Source of the DNA: Polyangium fumosum
GTDB lineage: Bacteria > Myxococcota_A > Polyangia > Polyangiales > Polyangiaceae
Length of the DNA stretch: 64,000 bases
Direction: 5' to 3'
Assembly: GCF_005144585.1 (NCBI RefSeq)
Contig: NZ_SSMQ01000004.1
Location: forward strand, 186,001-250,000
Positions 46,520 to 55,653 of this stretch are shown here, one piece after another. The position numbers and the translations under genes were made by a program. Positions within the stretch are counted from its first letter, which is position 1. Every line of letters starts with the position of its first letter. The notes beneath the pieces were generated by a model, which ran no database searches, was not told where the DNA came from, and was given only the letters and a program-made list of their open reading frames with translations.

Positions 46520-47118
46520 CAAGGCGTCTTCCTTTCTCGTCGAGCGCACGGCCCGTCGGGCGTGTCCACTGCTCGACGGTCGGATTTGCAAGGAAATGGC
46601 CGTGACGCGACCGAGCGCATCACGGCCAGCTTCCACGATGCTACACGCCGGTGCGGACGAGGACCATCGTGCTCCCGCGCGGAGCAGGATCGGGACGTGC
46701 TCTTGGAGGTGGGACAGACAGGTCCTGAGCATGGGTCTCATCGGGAAGCCGCTGCGCTGGGGCTTTGCCCCAGACCCCACCGGGGCTATCCGCCCCTGGA
46801 CCTGGACCAGCGAGGCGCTGGACCCAGGACGATGAACTGCGCGATGCGCAGTTCATCGAACAGCCGGTGGCAAGACCTGCGACGATTTCGCCCAAGGCCA
46901 AGGCCGCAGCGCTGACGGCTCCGCTGGCAACGCCCCGTTGCCAGGAGAGACGCGCGTCCGTGGTCTTGCCATCGGCCCTTGGAAGAACTGCGCGGAGCGC
47001 AGTTCTTCCACGAAAGGTCCAGGGCTGGCCCTGGTTCGGGTCGAGGGGCGAACAGCCCCCGCGGGGCTCGGGGCAGCGCCCCGGCGCGGCGGCTTCCCGA
47101 TGAGACCGATGCGCAGGC
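46520..47118. other. 599-bp intergenic region with the longest composite palindromic repeat
   Basis: The part 46520-46719 holds the upstream region of the surface-protein gene with no clear structure. The part 46720-47118 is the composite inverted-repeat element. No gene is supported. Confidence 0.7.
46720..47118. repeat. Composite element with inverted terminal repeats (MITE-like candidate)
   Basis: A reverse copy (46720-46862) and a forward copy (46965-47118) of the nested-palindrome repeat face each other. The outer ends match as inverted repeats over about 37 bp with four mismatches (GGTCTCATCGGGAAGCCGC then GCGC-GGGGC). Similarity extends to a CCTGAGC motif on both sides. The core hairpins are 46830-46842 with 46846-46858, and 46980-46993 with 46997-47010. 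There is no coding capacity for a transposase. The right end touches the stop codon of the next gene. Confidence 0.75.
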
Positions 47119-47832
47119 TCAGGTCCCGGGCGTATCGGTCCCGGCGGGCGGGTCGGCCTCGGCCTTGCTCGGCCTCGACTCGTTCACCTGGAGATCCTTG
47201 AAGAAGAGCTTGAGCTCGTCTTTGCGACCGAGCGAGACGAGGAGCCCGAGGACGATTCGCTTGGCGACGCCATTGTAGGCGACGAGGAAGGTCTCCCGCG
47301 CTGCGACGAGCGCCGTGGTGCCCTGGATGGCGTGCCCCGACGAGGTTCCTTTCCCCGCCAGCGCCCCGACGAGGGCGCCTTGTGTCCCTTCGATGCGCGC
47401 CCTCCACTTCGCGGCCTCGGGGAGGTCCTTGTTGGCGTTCGCGGAGAAGCCGCGGAGGATCTCCCCCGCCTTCTGCGCGAGATCGGCCGGCTTCAAGGCT
47501 GCGAGGCTGCCCTGGTTTCCGCCCGGGAAAAATGCATCGGCGTCGTGCGCGACGTCCTCGTCGAGCGAGCCGAGGTAATGGTAAAACTTCTCGACGTCCT
47601 TGCGGAGCGCGAGCGACCTCGCTTCGACTTCCTTGCGGTCGACGCGGACGGTGCTGCGCTTGATCCCCTGCTTCTCCAGCTCGGCCGCGACGCCTATCAT
47701 GGCGCCCGCGACGTGGTCGTGGAGTTTTACGATGTCGACGAGCGCCGAGGCGCCCGCGAGCTTCTGGACCTCGTTCAGGAAAAAATCACCGTATTCGAGG
47801 CACTCGAGATAATCGATGTAGGTGTCGGCCAC
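47119..47832 (-). CDS. Hypothetical helical cytoplasmic protein
   Basis: The product of about 237 residues is mostly helical, with no signal peptide or membrane helix and no family that I recognise. It begins VADTYIDYLECLEYGDFF and has a segment GSLDEDVAHDADAFFPGGNQG near the middle. I chose the GTG at 47830-47832 (GGAG about 8 nt before it) because the protein-like region begins there; an upstream ATG would add 36 Arg/Cys-rich residues. The end runs into the composite repeat element. Confidence 0.62.
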   Translation of the reverse strand: MADTYIDYLECLEYGDFFLNEVQKLAGASALVDIVKLHDHVAGAMIGVAAELEKQGIKRSTVRVDRKEVEARSLALRKDVEKFYHYLGSLDEDVAHDADAFFPGGNQGSLAALKPADLAQKAGEILRGFSANANKDLPEAAKWRARIEGTQGALVGALAGKGTSSGHAIQGTTALVAARETFLVAYNGVAKRIVLGLLVSLGRKDELKLFFKDLQVNESRPSKAEADPPAGTDTPGT

Positions 47833-48213
47833 GCCGTCCGCTCCTCGCGCCCTTCGCCTGCGCCCGTAAAGATGTAAGGCCTCTATCACGCTCCAACGTT
47901 GGAGGGAAGCGCGTTCGGGACAACGAGGTGGGCATCCCACCGTGATCGGTCGGGCGCCTGGGCAGCCGAGAGGGGGTGGGACCGTCGTCGGAGGGCCTTC
48001 GGGGGGGCCGAGGGACGGGGCAACGCTCGGAGGAAGCGGCGCCTGGGCGAAGGAGGTGGCGGCCGGAGCGCGGTTGGAAGGACGGGGGGGCGGGAAGGTG
48101 TGAGGGGGATCGCGATGGGAGGGTCGCCTCGGCGGCCGAGGCGAGGATCCGATCGTGGTGGGAGGGTCACCTCGGCGGCCGAGGTGAAGGTCGGATCGTG
48201 CAGCGCGCCAGGT
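47833..48213. other. 381-bp G-rich intergenic region
   Basis: The plus strand has many G-runs (GGGGGGG near 48003 and 48085). Two tandem 43-bp units with perfect palindromes lie near the kelch gene stop. No gene is supported. Confidence 0.6.
48124..48187 (-). terminator. Two tandem hairpins with compensatory changes after the kelch gene
   Basis: Palindromes at 48124-48144 and 48167-48187, 43 bp apart, each form a 10-bp stem around a single base. They differ at one pair: C-G in one copy is replaced by T-A or A-T in the other, so pairing is kept. They lie just after the stop of the leftward kelch gene and probably end its transcript. Confidence 0.6.
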
Positions 48214-50976
48214 TCACCCTTTCTTTCGGCGCAAGGGGAGGAGCAAAAGCGCGAGCACCCACCACGCGCCGTGCGAGCCCCCGCCGACCTGACGGCAGCC
48301 GCAGCTCCCCTCCTCCGTCACGAGATCGCCGCCGGAGCCGCCCGAGCCCGATCCGGTCGAGGACGAGGACGACGCGCCGCCTGCACCACCTGCGCCGCCT
48401 GCGCCCATGCCGCCATTGCCGCCATTGCCGCCCGCGCCGCCTGCTCCGCCCGCGCCGCCATTGCCGCCCGCGCCGCCGGCTCCACCCGCACCGCCATGGC
48501 CTCCCGCGCCGCCGGCTCCACCCGCGCCGCCATTGCCGCCCGCGCCGCCATGGCCGCCCGCGCCGCCATTGCCGCCCGCGCCGCCGGAGCCGCCCGCGCC
48601 GCCATTGCCGCCCGCGCCGCTCGGATCCATCGCGCACGCCCCGTCGACGCACACGCCACCCGGGCACGGCGTGCCGTCGGGCTTCGCGGGGTTCGAGCAC
48701 ATGCCGCTCACCTCATTGCAGGTGCCGGCCTCATGGCATGCGTCGAGCGGCGTGCACTCGACCGGGGCCATGCCCGTGCACACGCCGGCCGCGCATTGAT
48801 CCGTCTTCGTGCACGCGTCGCCGTCGTTGCACGCGCTGCCGTCCGCTTTCTCGGGATTCGAGCACACGCCGGTCGCGGGATTGCACATGCCCGCGACGTG
48901 GCATGCGTCGAGGGGCACGCACACGACCGGGGTCATGCCCATGCACACGCCGCCCGCGCATTGATCGATCTGCGTGCATGCATTGCCATCGTTGCAGCCC
49001 GTGCCGTTCGGCAACGCGGCATCCACGGGGCAGGTCGTCGCGACGCCATTGCACGTCTCGGGCGCGTCGCACGCAGACGCGGCCGCTCGGCACGTCGTGC
49101 CCGCGGCGATCGGGGTGCAGAGGCCCTGCGCCCCCGGGACGTTGCACGCCTGGCAGTCGTTCGCGGCGCCCCCACCACACGCGGAGTCGCAGCAATATCC
49201 GTCGACGCAGAGCCCGTTCGTGCAGTCCGCCGCGCCATTGCATGCGATCGGGGTCGTCGAGGTATAGATCTCGGCGTTCGCCGTGTAGAGCACGTTCGGC
49301 GGATCGCCGCCCGCGACGAGCACCGAGCCATTTTGCAGCAGGGTCGCCGTGTGGTAGCCGCGGGCGAGGCCGAGCGATGCGGTCGTGGACCACGCGCCGG
49401 TGCTCGGATCGTAGAGCTCGGCGCTCGTCAGGGACGAGGGGCCGACGCCGCCCGCGACGAGCACCTTGCCCGTGGGCAGGAGCGTCATGCTGTGCGCGTA
49501 GCGGCCTTTGACCAGGGAGCCGGTGAGCATCCACGCGTTCGTGGCAGGATCGTAAAGCTCGCAGAAGGCCTGGGAATCGGTGTTGCCGCAGGTGAGCGCC
49601 TTGCCATTGCCGAGGAGCACCGCCGTATTGTAGGCATGCGCCACGTCGAGCGGGCCCGTGAGGCTCCAGGCGTTCGTCGCCGGATCGTAGGCCTCCGCGG
49701 TCGACGAGGCGCCCGAGAGGCCCGCGCCGCCGATCGCCAGCACCTTTCCGCTCGCCAGCGTGACGAGCGCGTGCGCCTCGCGCGGATAGTTCATCGCGGG
49801 GCCGGCCGTCCAGCCATTCGTGGCCGGATCGTACAGCTCGGTCGAGGCGTTGGCGCCGCCCGTGACGAGCACGCGGCCATTGGCGAGGAGCGCGGCGCGA
49901 TGCGAGTAACGCGTGATCGACATGACGCCCGCCGGGGTGAACGTGCCCGTCGCGGGATCAAAGGTCTCGGCGGCCGCGAGGCTCCCGAAGATGCTGCTCA
50001 GGCCACCCGTGACGAGCACCCGGCCATCGGCGAGCCGCGTCGACGAATGGGCGTACCGCGCATCCTGCATGGAGCCCGTGAAGCTCCACAGGTTCGTCGC
50101 CGGGTCGTAAAGCTCGGCGAATTTCGTGGCCACGTCGCCGACCGAAAAACCGCCGGTCACGAGGACCTTGCCATTCACGAGCAGCGAGGCCGCGTGGCTC
50201 TCGCGCGGCGTGTTCATCGGCGCGATCGTGGTCCACGCGGGATCAACGAGCAGCGCCGCGCCGGGCGGCGGCGCCTCTTCGAGGTAGAGCTTGATCGTCG
50301 CGCCGTCGAGCGCGAGGCGCACGCCGATCGGATGACCGCCCTCCGAAAAGGCGCGCGGCGCGGTGACGTGGAGGCGCGCCCGGCCGGCCGGATCGAAGAA
50401 ATGAATGCCCGAAGCGTCGTTTCGCGCCTCGGCCCCGTCCACGCGCCACGCGCCGATCGCCTCGCCCGCCGCGGCGTGATCGGCCTCGATCACGAGCCAC
50501 TCCTCGACGCCGCCCGCGCCGGCGACCCAGAGGGCCGTGCCGCCCCGGCGCGGATATGCGACGGCATCATCGACCGTGAATGCACGTCCGCTCGTGCCTT
50601 CTTCACGCACCAGAATCTCGAAGCCGTCGGGGGCCCGAAAGCGTACGGCGCCCTCGCCCTCCCGCGGGAGCGCGACGCTCAGCTCGTCCCCTGCGCCGGC
50701 CCCCCGGGGCAGGCGCCGACGATAACCGGCCTCGTCGGCTTCGAAGGGAGACGACCGAAGCACCTCCCCGACCTGCCCGGGAAACTGCGCTCGAAGGTTC
50801 GCGCGGAGCGGCTCGGCGGCCGCATCCTCCGGCTCGGGGAGGGACGCGCCGGGTTTCTCCGTGGCCTCGTTGCCTTCGCAAGCCCCGAGCGCGACGAGCG
50901 CCATTACAAACGATGAGAATCCCCACCAGCGTGCATACGATCGTTTCCTCTCCCCTCGAACCTTCGCTTCGTGCAT
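48214..50976 (-). CDS. Kelch-repeat lipoprotein with Cys-rich domain, Gly-Ala spacer and MYXO-CTERM-like end
   Basis: The product of about 920 residues has a lipobox (LVALGACEG), Cys33 from the ATG at 50974-50976. After a head domain (about 35-240), six to seven kelch-type blades with ELYDPATNxW and GKVLVTGG motifs form a beta-propeller. A Cys-rich region with repeated CNDGDACTKTDQCxxGVC units follows, then a long GGAGGNGGAGGHGG spacer. The C-terminus GSCGCRQ, a hydrophobic helix WWVLALLLLPL and RRKKG match the MYXO-CTERM layout. It thus has both an N-terminal lipid site and a C-terminal surface-sorting tail. It may bind polysaccharide or other cells (inference). Confidence 0.85.
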   Translation of the reverse strand: MHEAKVRGERKRSYARWWGFSSFVMALVALGACEGNEATEKPGASLPEPEDAAAEPLRANLRAQFPGQVGEVLRSSPFEADEAGYRRRLPRGAGAGDELSVALPREGEGAVRFRAPDGFEILVREEGTSGRAFTVDDAVAYPRRGGTALWVAGAGGVEEWLVIEADHAAAGEAIGAWRVDGAEARNDASGIHFFDPAGRARLHVTAPRAFSEGGHPIGVRLALDGATIKLYLEEAPPPGAALLVDPAWTTIAPMNTPRESHAASLLVNGKVLVTGGFSVGDVATKFAELYDPATNLWSFTGSMQDARYAHSSTRLADGRVLVTGGLSSIFGSLAAAETFDPATGTFTPAGVMSITRYSHRAALLANGRVLVTGGANASTELYDPATNGWTAGPAMNYPREAHALVTLASGKVLAIGGAGLSGASSTAEAYDPATNAWSLTGPLDVAHAYNTAVLLGNGKALTCGNTDSQAFCELYDPATNAWMLTGSLVKGRYAHSMTLLPTGKVLVAGGVGPSSLTSAELYDPSTGAWSTTASLGLARGYHTATLLQNGSVLVAGGDPPNVLYTANAEIYTSTTPIACNGAADCTNGLCVDGYCCDSACGGGAANDCQACNVPGAQGLCTPIAAGTTCRAAASACDAPETCNGVATTCPVDAALPNGTGCNDGNACTQIDQCAGGVCMGMTPVVCVPLDACHVAGMCNPATGVCSNPEKADGSACNDGDACTKTDQCAAGVCTGMAPVECTPLDACHEAGTCNEVSGMCSNPAKPDGTPCPGGVCVDGACAMDPSGAGGNGGAGGSGGAGGNGGAGGHGGAGGNGGAGGAGGAGGHGGAGGAGGAGGNGGAGGAGGAGGNGGNGGMGAGGAGGAGGASSSSSTGSGSGGSGGDLVTEEGSCGCRQVGGGSHGAWWVLALLLLPLRRKKG
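48404..48620. repeat. Low-complexity Gly-Ala-Gly coding repeat
   Basis: A run of GCCGCC(A/C)/TTGCCGCCC-type units codes for the GGAGGNGG spacer of the kelch protein. Similar spacers end or interrupt the genes at 19,595, 33,687 and 51,961. Confidence 0.8.
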
Positions 50977-51169
50977 GGCGCGGACCCTACCCACCGGCGG
51001 CGATCTCGTCAATGAAGGTCGCCCGAGCGAGCGCGAAGCCACGGCGTTTGCAGTCACTTTTTGGTCATGATCGCCCCAGCAACACGTGACCGTTTGCGCC
51101 TTGCCTACACGATCCCATCCACGTTAGCGTAGGTGAGCGCGTCGTCGCTGCCCCTGAGAAGGCCCCCGC

Positions 51170-51850
51170 ATGAACAACGATTTGCTTGCATCGCCTGCGA
51201 ACGGCGGTGAACCGAATTCCGAGAAGCCCCGGCTCCGGGGCGTCATCCACCAGTGGGCCGCGGTGGTCGCGCTCGTCGCGGGCGTGGCGCTCGTGTGCAT
51301 CACCGCCGAGATCCGCCATTCGGTGGCCGCCGCGGTCTACAGCCTGAGCCTGCTCATCCTCTTTTCGGTCAGCGCGACGTACCACCGAATCAACTGGGGT
51401 CCGAGGGCGCGCCTGCGGATGCGTCGCCTCGACCACGCGGCCATCTTCGTCCTCATTGCGGGTACGTACACGCCCGTCGCCCTGATCGCCCTGGGGCCCG
51501 GAGATGGGACGAGGCTTTGCACATTGGCGTGGGCGTGTGCCGCCGTCGGCATCCTCAAATCGATCTTCTGGTCCGGATCACCGAAATGGGTGACCGCTGC
51601 CATCGCCGTCGCCGCCGGCTGGTGCATCGTGCCGTTTCTGAGCGCCGTGGGGCGCGCGCTCGATACCACGCAGCTCTTCCTGCTCTTCGGCGGCGGCATC
51701 GTCTACACCGCCGGCGCCCTGGCCTACGCATCGAGGCGCCCGAACCCCGTCGTCGGCGTCTTCGGCTACCACGAGGTCTTCCACGCCTGCACCGTCATTG
51801 CCGCCGCGATGCACTTCGCCGCCGTCGTGAAGATCGTTCGCGGGGCCTGA
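51170..51850 (+). CDS. Hemolysin III / PAQR-family membrane protein (TrhA-like)
   Basis: The 226-residue protein has seven predicted membrane helices. It bears the family signs SATYHRINW near 68-76 with the conserved His, LDHAAIFVLIAGTYTP near 87-102, and GYHEVFHACTVIAA near 198-211 with the paired His residues that bind zinc in PAQR proteins. In bacteria TrhA affects membrane lipid balance; haemolysis is not certain. It stands alone, divergent from the kelch gene. Confidence 0.92.
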   Translation: MNNDLLASPANGGEPNSEKPRLRGVIHQWAAVVALVAGVALVCITAEIRHSVAAAVYSLSLLILFSVSATYHRINWGPRARLRMRRLDHAAIFVLIAGTYTPVALIALGPGDGTRLCTLAWACAAVGILKSIFWSGSPKWVTAAIAVAAGWCIVPFLSAVGRALDTTQLFLLFGGGIVYTAGALAYASRRPNPVVGVFGYHEVFHACTVIAAAMHFAAVVKIVRGA

Positions 51851-51960
51851 CGATCCTGTCAGAGGGTTGACGGATCGCCGCTCCCCTCCCCTCTTTCGCA
51901 GCGCGGGCACCCGCTCTATCCTCGTCGATTCTTCCCCTTTCGTCACAGGAGGAGCTCGCC

Positions 51961-54900
51961 ATGCGTTTCCGCGCGAAAAGCCGACTCTCGATTGCGTTCC
52001 TGATCAGCCTCCCGCTCGCCGCCTTCGCGACGGGCTGCTCCGACGGCTCGTCGACGACCTCCGGCACGACAAACCCCGCGGGCAGCGGCGGTGCGGGCGG
52101 CAACGGCGGAATCGGCGGCAACGGCGGCAACGGAGGCATGGGCGGCGGCGGCATGGGCGGCGCCGGCGGCTCCGGTGGACAGGAAGAGATGCGCGGGCCG
52201 GTCTCGTTCACCACGATGCCGGTGCTCGTCGCGCGCATCGGGGACCCGTACGTGTACGCGTCGCAGGCCGTTCAGGAAAACGCCCTTCCCGGCGACACGA
52301 TCACCTACACGCTCGCGACCAAGCCCGACGGCATGCAGGTCGACCCCGCGACAGGCGCAGTCACGTGGACGCCCGCCGCCGGCCAGGAAGGGCCACAACC
52401 CGTCTCGCTCGTGGCCACGGGCCCCGACGGGCAAAACGCGAAGCAGGACTACACGATCGAGGTCGAGCCGGCCGTCAACATCCTCGGCATGCAACCGGCC
52501 GCCGGCAGCGCCGCGGGCGGCGAGCTCGTCACGATCAGCGGATATGGCTTCGTCGGCACCATCGGCGTCCTCTTCGGCAATGTCCCGGCCGCCGACGTGA
52601 TGGTCCTCGACGACGGCACGCTCAGCGTCACCACCCCCGCCGCCGTCGCTCGCACCCGCGTCGTCACGGTCACGATCAACGGGCAACCCCAAGCCACCTT
52701 CTCCCCAGGCTTCACGCACCTGCCCGTCGCCGCGTCGACCGACGTCACGCAGGCCAAGCTCTCCTCCACGCTGAAGGTCCAGGGCCTCGGCTTCGATCCG
52801 GCGTCCGTCGAGGCAAACCAGCTCGCGATCCCGGGCCGCAGCGGCACGCGCCGCAAGATCGTCACGAACCAGGCGGCCTCCGGCGATCTCGCCTTCGCGC
52901 TCGGCGTCGGCAACTCCGAGTCCACGCTCGCGACCGGCGCCGTCGCGATCGAGATCAACGGCCTGCGCTCGAACTGGCTCCCCCTCACGATCACCGACGC
53001 GTCAATCCCCGCCGAGCTCGCGGTCACGGGCTTCGACGCGGCCCACGCGCCCGGCGAGAGCCTCACCCTCACCGGCGCCGGCTTCGTCGGCCTGCAGCCC
53101 GCCGACCTCGCCGTCACCTTCTCCGGCGCCGCCGCGCCCGCGACCGTCACCTCGATCAACGCGGCCGGCACGCAGGTCGTCGTGACCGTCCCCGCGGACG
53201 CCGTCACCGGCCCGATTGAGCTCGCCGCTCCGGGCCGCCAGCCCGCGCGGAGCTACGTCGCCGCCACGATCACGGGCAGCACGCCCGTGCTCTCCGTGCT
53301 CGACACGACCCCGGCCGGCGGCGCGCCCGGCAGCGCGCTCGTCCTCCGCGGCACGGGCTTCGCCGCGGGCGCCGCGATGAACAAGGTCACCTTCGACGGC
53401 GTGGAGGCCGTCGTCCTCTCGGCCGAGCCGAATCGGCTCGTCGTCGAGGTCCCGACGGTCGACTTCGGCCCGGCCGAGATCGTGATCGATTCGGCCGGAC
53501 AAACCACGAACGCCGGCGTCTTCGGCGTCACGGGGGAGTACACGATCCTCGCCGGCGGCGGCCCCGAGGAGACCGAGATCGGCGACGGCGGGGATCCCTT
53601 GCTCGCCTCGCTCGAAGGCGAGTTCGTCACGACGGACGCGGCCAACAACTATTACATCGCCGATCGCAAGCGCGTCCGCGTCCTCAACAACGGCGCCGCG
53701 CCCGTCACGATGTTCGGCAAGACGATCCAGCCGAAGACCCTCCAGACCGTCGCGCAGGCGCCCGAGGGCGTCGCCGCCGTCGTGATCCACCCCGTCACGC
53801 AGGACGCGTATTTCGCCACGGGCTTCCGCATCTTCCGCGCCAAGCGCACCGACGGCACCATCACGGACTACGCCGGCACCGCGTCGAGCGGCAACGGCGG
53901 CAACGGCGGCAACCGCCTGAGCGCGAGCTTCAACGGCATCAGCGACCTCGCCTTCACGGCCGACGGCTCCATCCTGCTCGTCGCGGACAACAACAACGGC
54001 ACGATCCGCGCGATCAACACCACGGGCACGGCCACGACGGCCTGGGGCGTCACGATCGCGGCCGACGCGGTTGATCAGATCGCGAACCCCGGCGTCGTCA
54101 ACCCGCTCACCGTGACGCTCGACGCCGAGGGCAACATCTACACGACGACGTCGCTCCAGGTCCGCAAGATCCCTGCGACTCGACCGCCGGTGGGCGACCC
54201 GATGTACGTCGAGAGCGTGCACCTCGCGGGCGGCGGCAACAATTCGAGCCTGCCGGCCGAGGGCTGCCCTGCGATCACCACGTCGCTCGGCATCAACCGC
54301 GGCGCCGTCGTCGATCCCGTCCGCGGCGACCTGCTCCTCGGCAGCCGCCACGGCCTCGTGCGCCGCGTTCGCCCTGCCGGCGGCAGCCAAGCGACGGCGC
54401 TCGACGAGAGCGACTGCGTCGATTTCGTCGCCGGGAGCTGGACCGCCGGCAAGGCCATCCCGAACGCCGGATACGCGGGCGACGGCGGCCCCGCCAAGAG
54501 CGCCGCGTTCGCGCTCTTCTCGCGCCCCTTCGTCGATCGGAACGGCTCGCTGCTCGTCCTCACCGAGGGCCGCCTGCGCCGCGTCCTCTTCGACGCCGCG
54601 GGCAATCCCGGCCTCGTCGAGGCCGTCGCCGGCATCGGCCCGAGCAAGGTCGACAATCTCCCCGGGCTCTCGCTCCGCGCGCTGAACAGCCTGAGCTCCA
54701 TCCGCGTCGACGAGGCGAACAACCGTTACGTCTACACCTCGGATGCGCGCGTCGTGGCGCACGATCGCACGACGAACCTGCTCACGCCCCTCGCGGGCAC
54801 GGGCTACACCGGCAACACCATCGGCCCGAACGGCATGGCCACGGCCTCCGATCTCGCCACCCTGCGCGGCGTCGAGGTCGCGGGCGGCGCGCTTTATCTG

Positions 54901-55653
54901 CTCGAAGCGAGCTTGCCGCGCGTCGCGAAGGTCGACCTCACGACGGGCCTGCTCTCCGTCGTCGCGGGCGACGGCCGCGCCGCCACGACGGCCGAACAGC
55001 AGGCCGCGGGCGTCGCCGCGACCTCGCGCGTCGCCATCAACACCGGCGCGGGCAAGGCCGTCGTCGGCCCGAGCGGCGCGCTCTACTTCGCCGATTCGAA
55101 CTACCTCCGCATCATCAACATCACGAACCAGCCCCTCACCACCTTCGGCGTCACGCTCCAGCCCGGCTACATCGACGATGTCCCGCTCAGCCTCGGCCCG
55201 AACATCAGCGGCGTCGCCTTCGCGCCGAACGGCGATCTCTACGTCGCCTCGTACGATTCGAACGCCGTGCGCCGCATCCCCGCCGCGGGCCCCTTCACGG
55301 CGGAGAACGTCATCGTCGGCGACAGCCAGCGGTATGGCGTCGCCAAGCCCGGCGCCCTCGCCGACCTGCGCCTCAACCGCCCGAGCGACCTCACCTTCCT
55401 GCCCACGGGCGAGCTCGTCATCGCGAACGATTTCGGCCACACGCTCGTCGTCGTCGAGCCCGACGCGAATGGCGCGATCGGGCCTTCGAGCCTCTTCGCG
55501 TACGTCTTCGGCAGCGGCGCGCCGGGCCGCCTCGCGAGCGAGGGCGCGCCGCCCCTCTCCGTCGCGCCGCGTGGCGTCCGCGCCGTCACCGTCGACGGAA
55601 AAGACCTCGTCCTCATCGCTGGTGAGCGCGTGGTCCGACTGGCGACGCCTTGA
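51961..55653 (+). CDS. Large lipoprotein with Ig-like, IPT/TIG and NHL-type propeller repeats
   Basis: The 1,230-residue protein has a lipobox (FATGCSD) with Cys26, then a GGAGGNGG spacer (about 40-75). One putative Ig domain (DGMQVDPATGAVTWTP near 120-135) follows, then about four IPT/TIG domains (repeated GAxGSALVLRGTGF and ISGYGF patterns, about 175-520). The rest holds NHL/SMP-type propeller repeats (DAANNYYIAD, ADGSILLVADNNNGTIR, LAGTGYTGNT). It is probably exposed on the outer membrane. Its 3' end overlaps the convergent beta-helix gene by 41 bp. Confidence 0.85.
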   Translation: MRFRAKSRLSIAFLISLPLAAFATGCSDGSSTTSGTTNPAGSGGAGGNGGIGGNGGNGGMGGGGMGGAGGSGGQEEMRGPVSFTTMPVLVARIGDPYVYASQAVQENALPGDTITYTLATKPDGMQVDPATGAVTWTPAAGQEGPQPVSLVATGPDGQNAKQDYTIEVEPAVNILGMQPAAGSAAGGELVTISGYGFVGTIGVLFGNVPAADVMVLDDGTLSVTTPAAVARTRVVTVTINGQPQATFSPGFTHLPVAASTDVTQAKLSSTLKVQGLGFDPASVEANQLAIPGRSGTRRKIVTNQAASGDLAFALGVGNSESTLATGAVAIEINGLRSNWLPLTITDASIPAELAVTGFDAAHAPGESLTLTGAGFVGLQPADLAVTFSGAAAPATVTSINAAGTQVVVTVPADAVTGPIELAAPGRQPARSYVAATITGSTPVLSVLDTTPAGGAPGSALVLRGTGFAAGAAMNKVTFDGVEAVVLSAEPNRLVVEVPTVDFGPAEIVIDSAGQTTNAGVFGVTGEYTILAGGGPEETEIGDGGDPLLASLEGEFVTTDAANNYYIADRKRVRVLNNGAAPVTMFGKTIQPKTLQTVAQAPEGVAAVVIHPVTQDAYFATGFRIFRAKRTDGTITDYAGTASSGNGGNGGNRLSASFNGISDLAFTADGSILLVADNNNGTIRAINTTGTATTAWGVTIAADAVDQIANPGVVNPLTVTLDAEGNIYTTTSLQVRKIPATRPPVGDPMYVESVHLAGGGNNSSLPAEGCPAITTSLGINRGAVVDPVRGDLLLGSRHGLVRRVRPAGGSQATALDESDCVDFVAGSWTAGKAIPNAGYAGDGGPAKSAAFALFSRPFVDRNGSLLVLTEGRLRRVLFDAAGNPGLVEAVAGIGPSKVDNLPGLSLRALNSLSSIRVDEANNRYVYTSDARVVAHDRTTNLLTPLAGTGYTGNTIGPNGMATASDLATLRGVEVAGGALYLLEASLPRVAKVDLTTGLLSVVAGDGRAATTAEQQAAGVAATSRVAINTGAGKAVVGPSGALYFADSNYLRIINITNQPLTTFGVTLQPGYIDDVPLSLGPNISGVAFAPNGDLYVASYDSNAVRRIPAAGPFTAENVIVGDSQRYGVAKPGALADLRLNRPSDLTFLPTGELVIANDFGHTLVVVEPDANGAIGPSSLFAYVFGSGAPGRLASEGAPPLSVAPRGVRAVTVDGKDLVLIAGERVVRLATP

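Noticed and set aside
44201-50916. Two plus-strand frames of about 900-1,000 codons (44201-46915 and 47899-50916)
   Set aside because: They are antisense to the two large surface-protein genes, and the second is full of Arg/Ala runs from the Gly-Ala spacer DNA.
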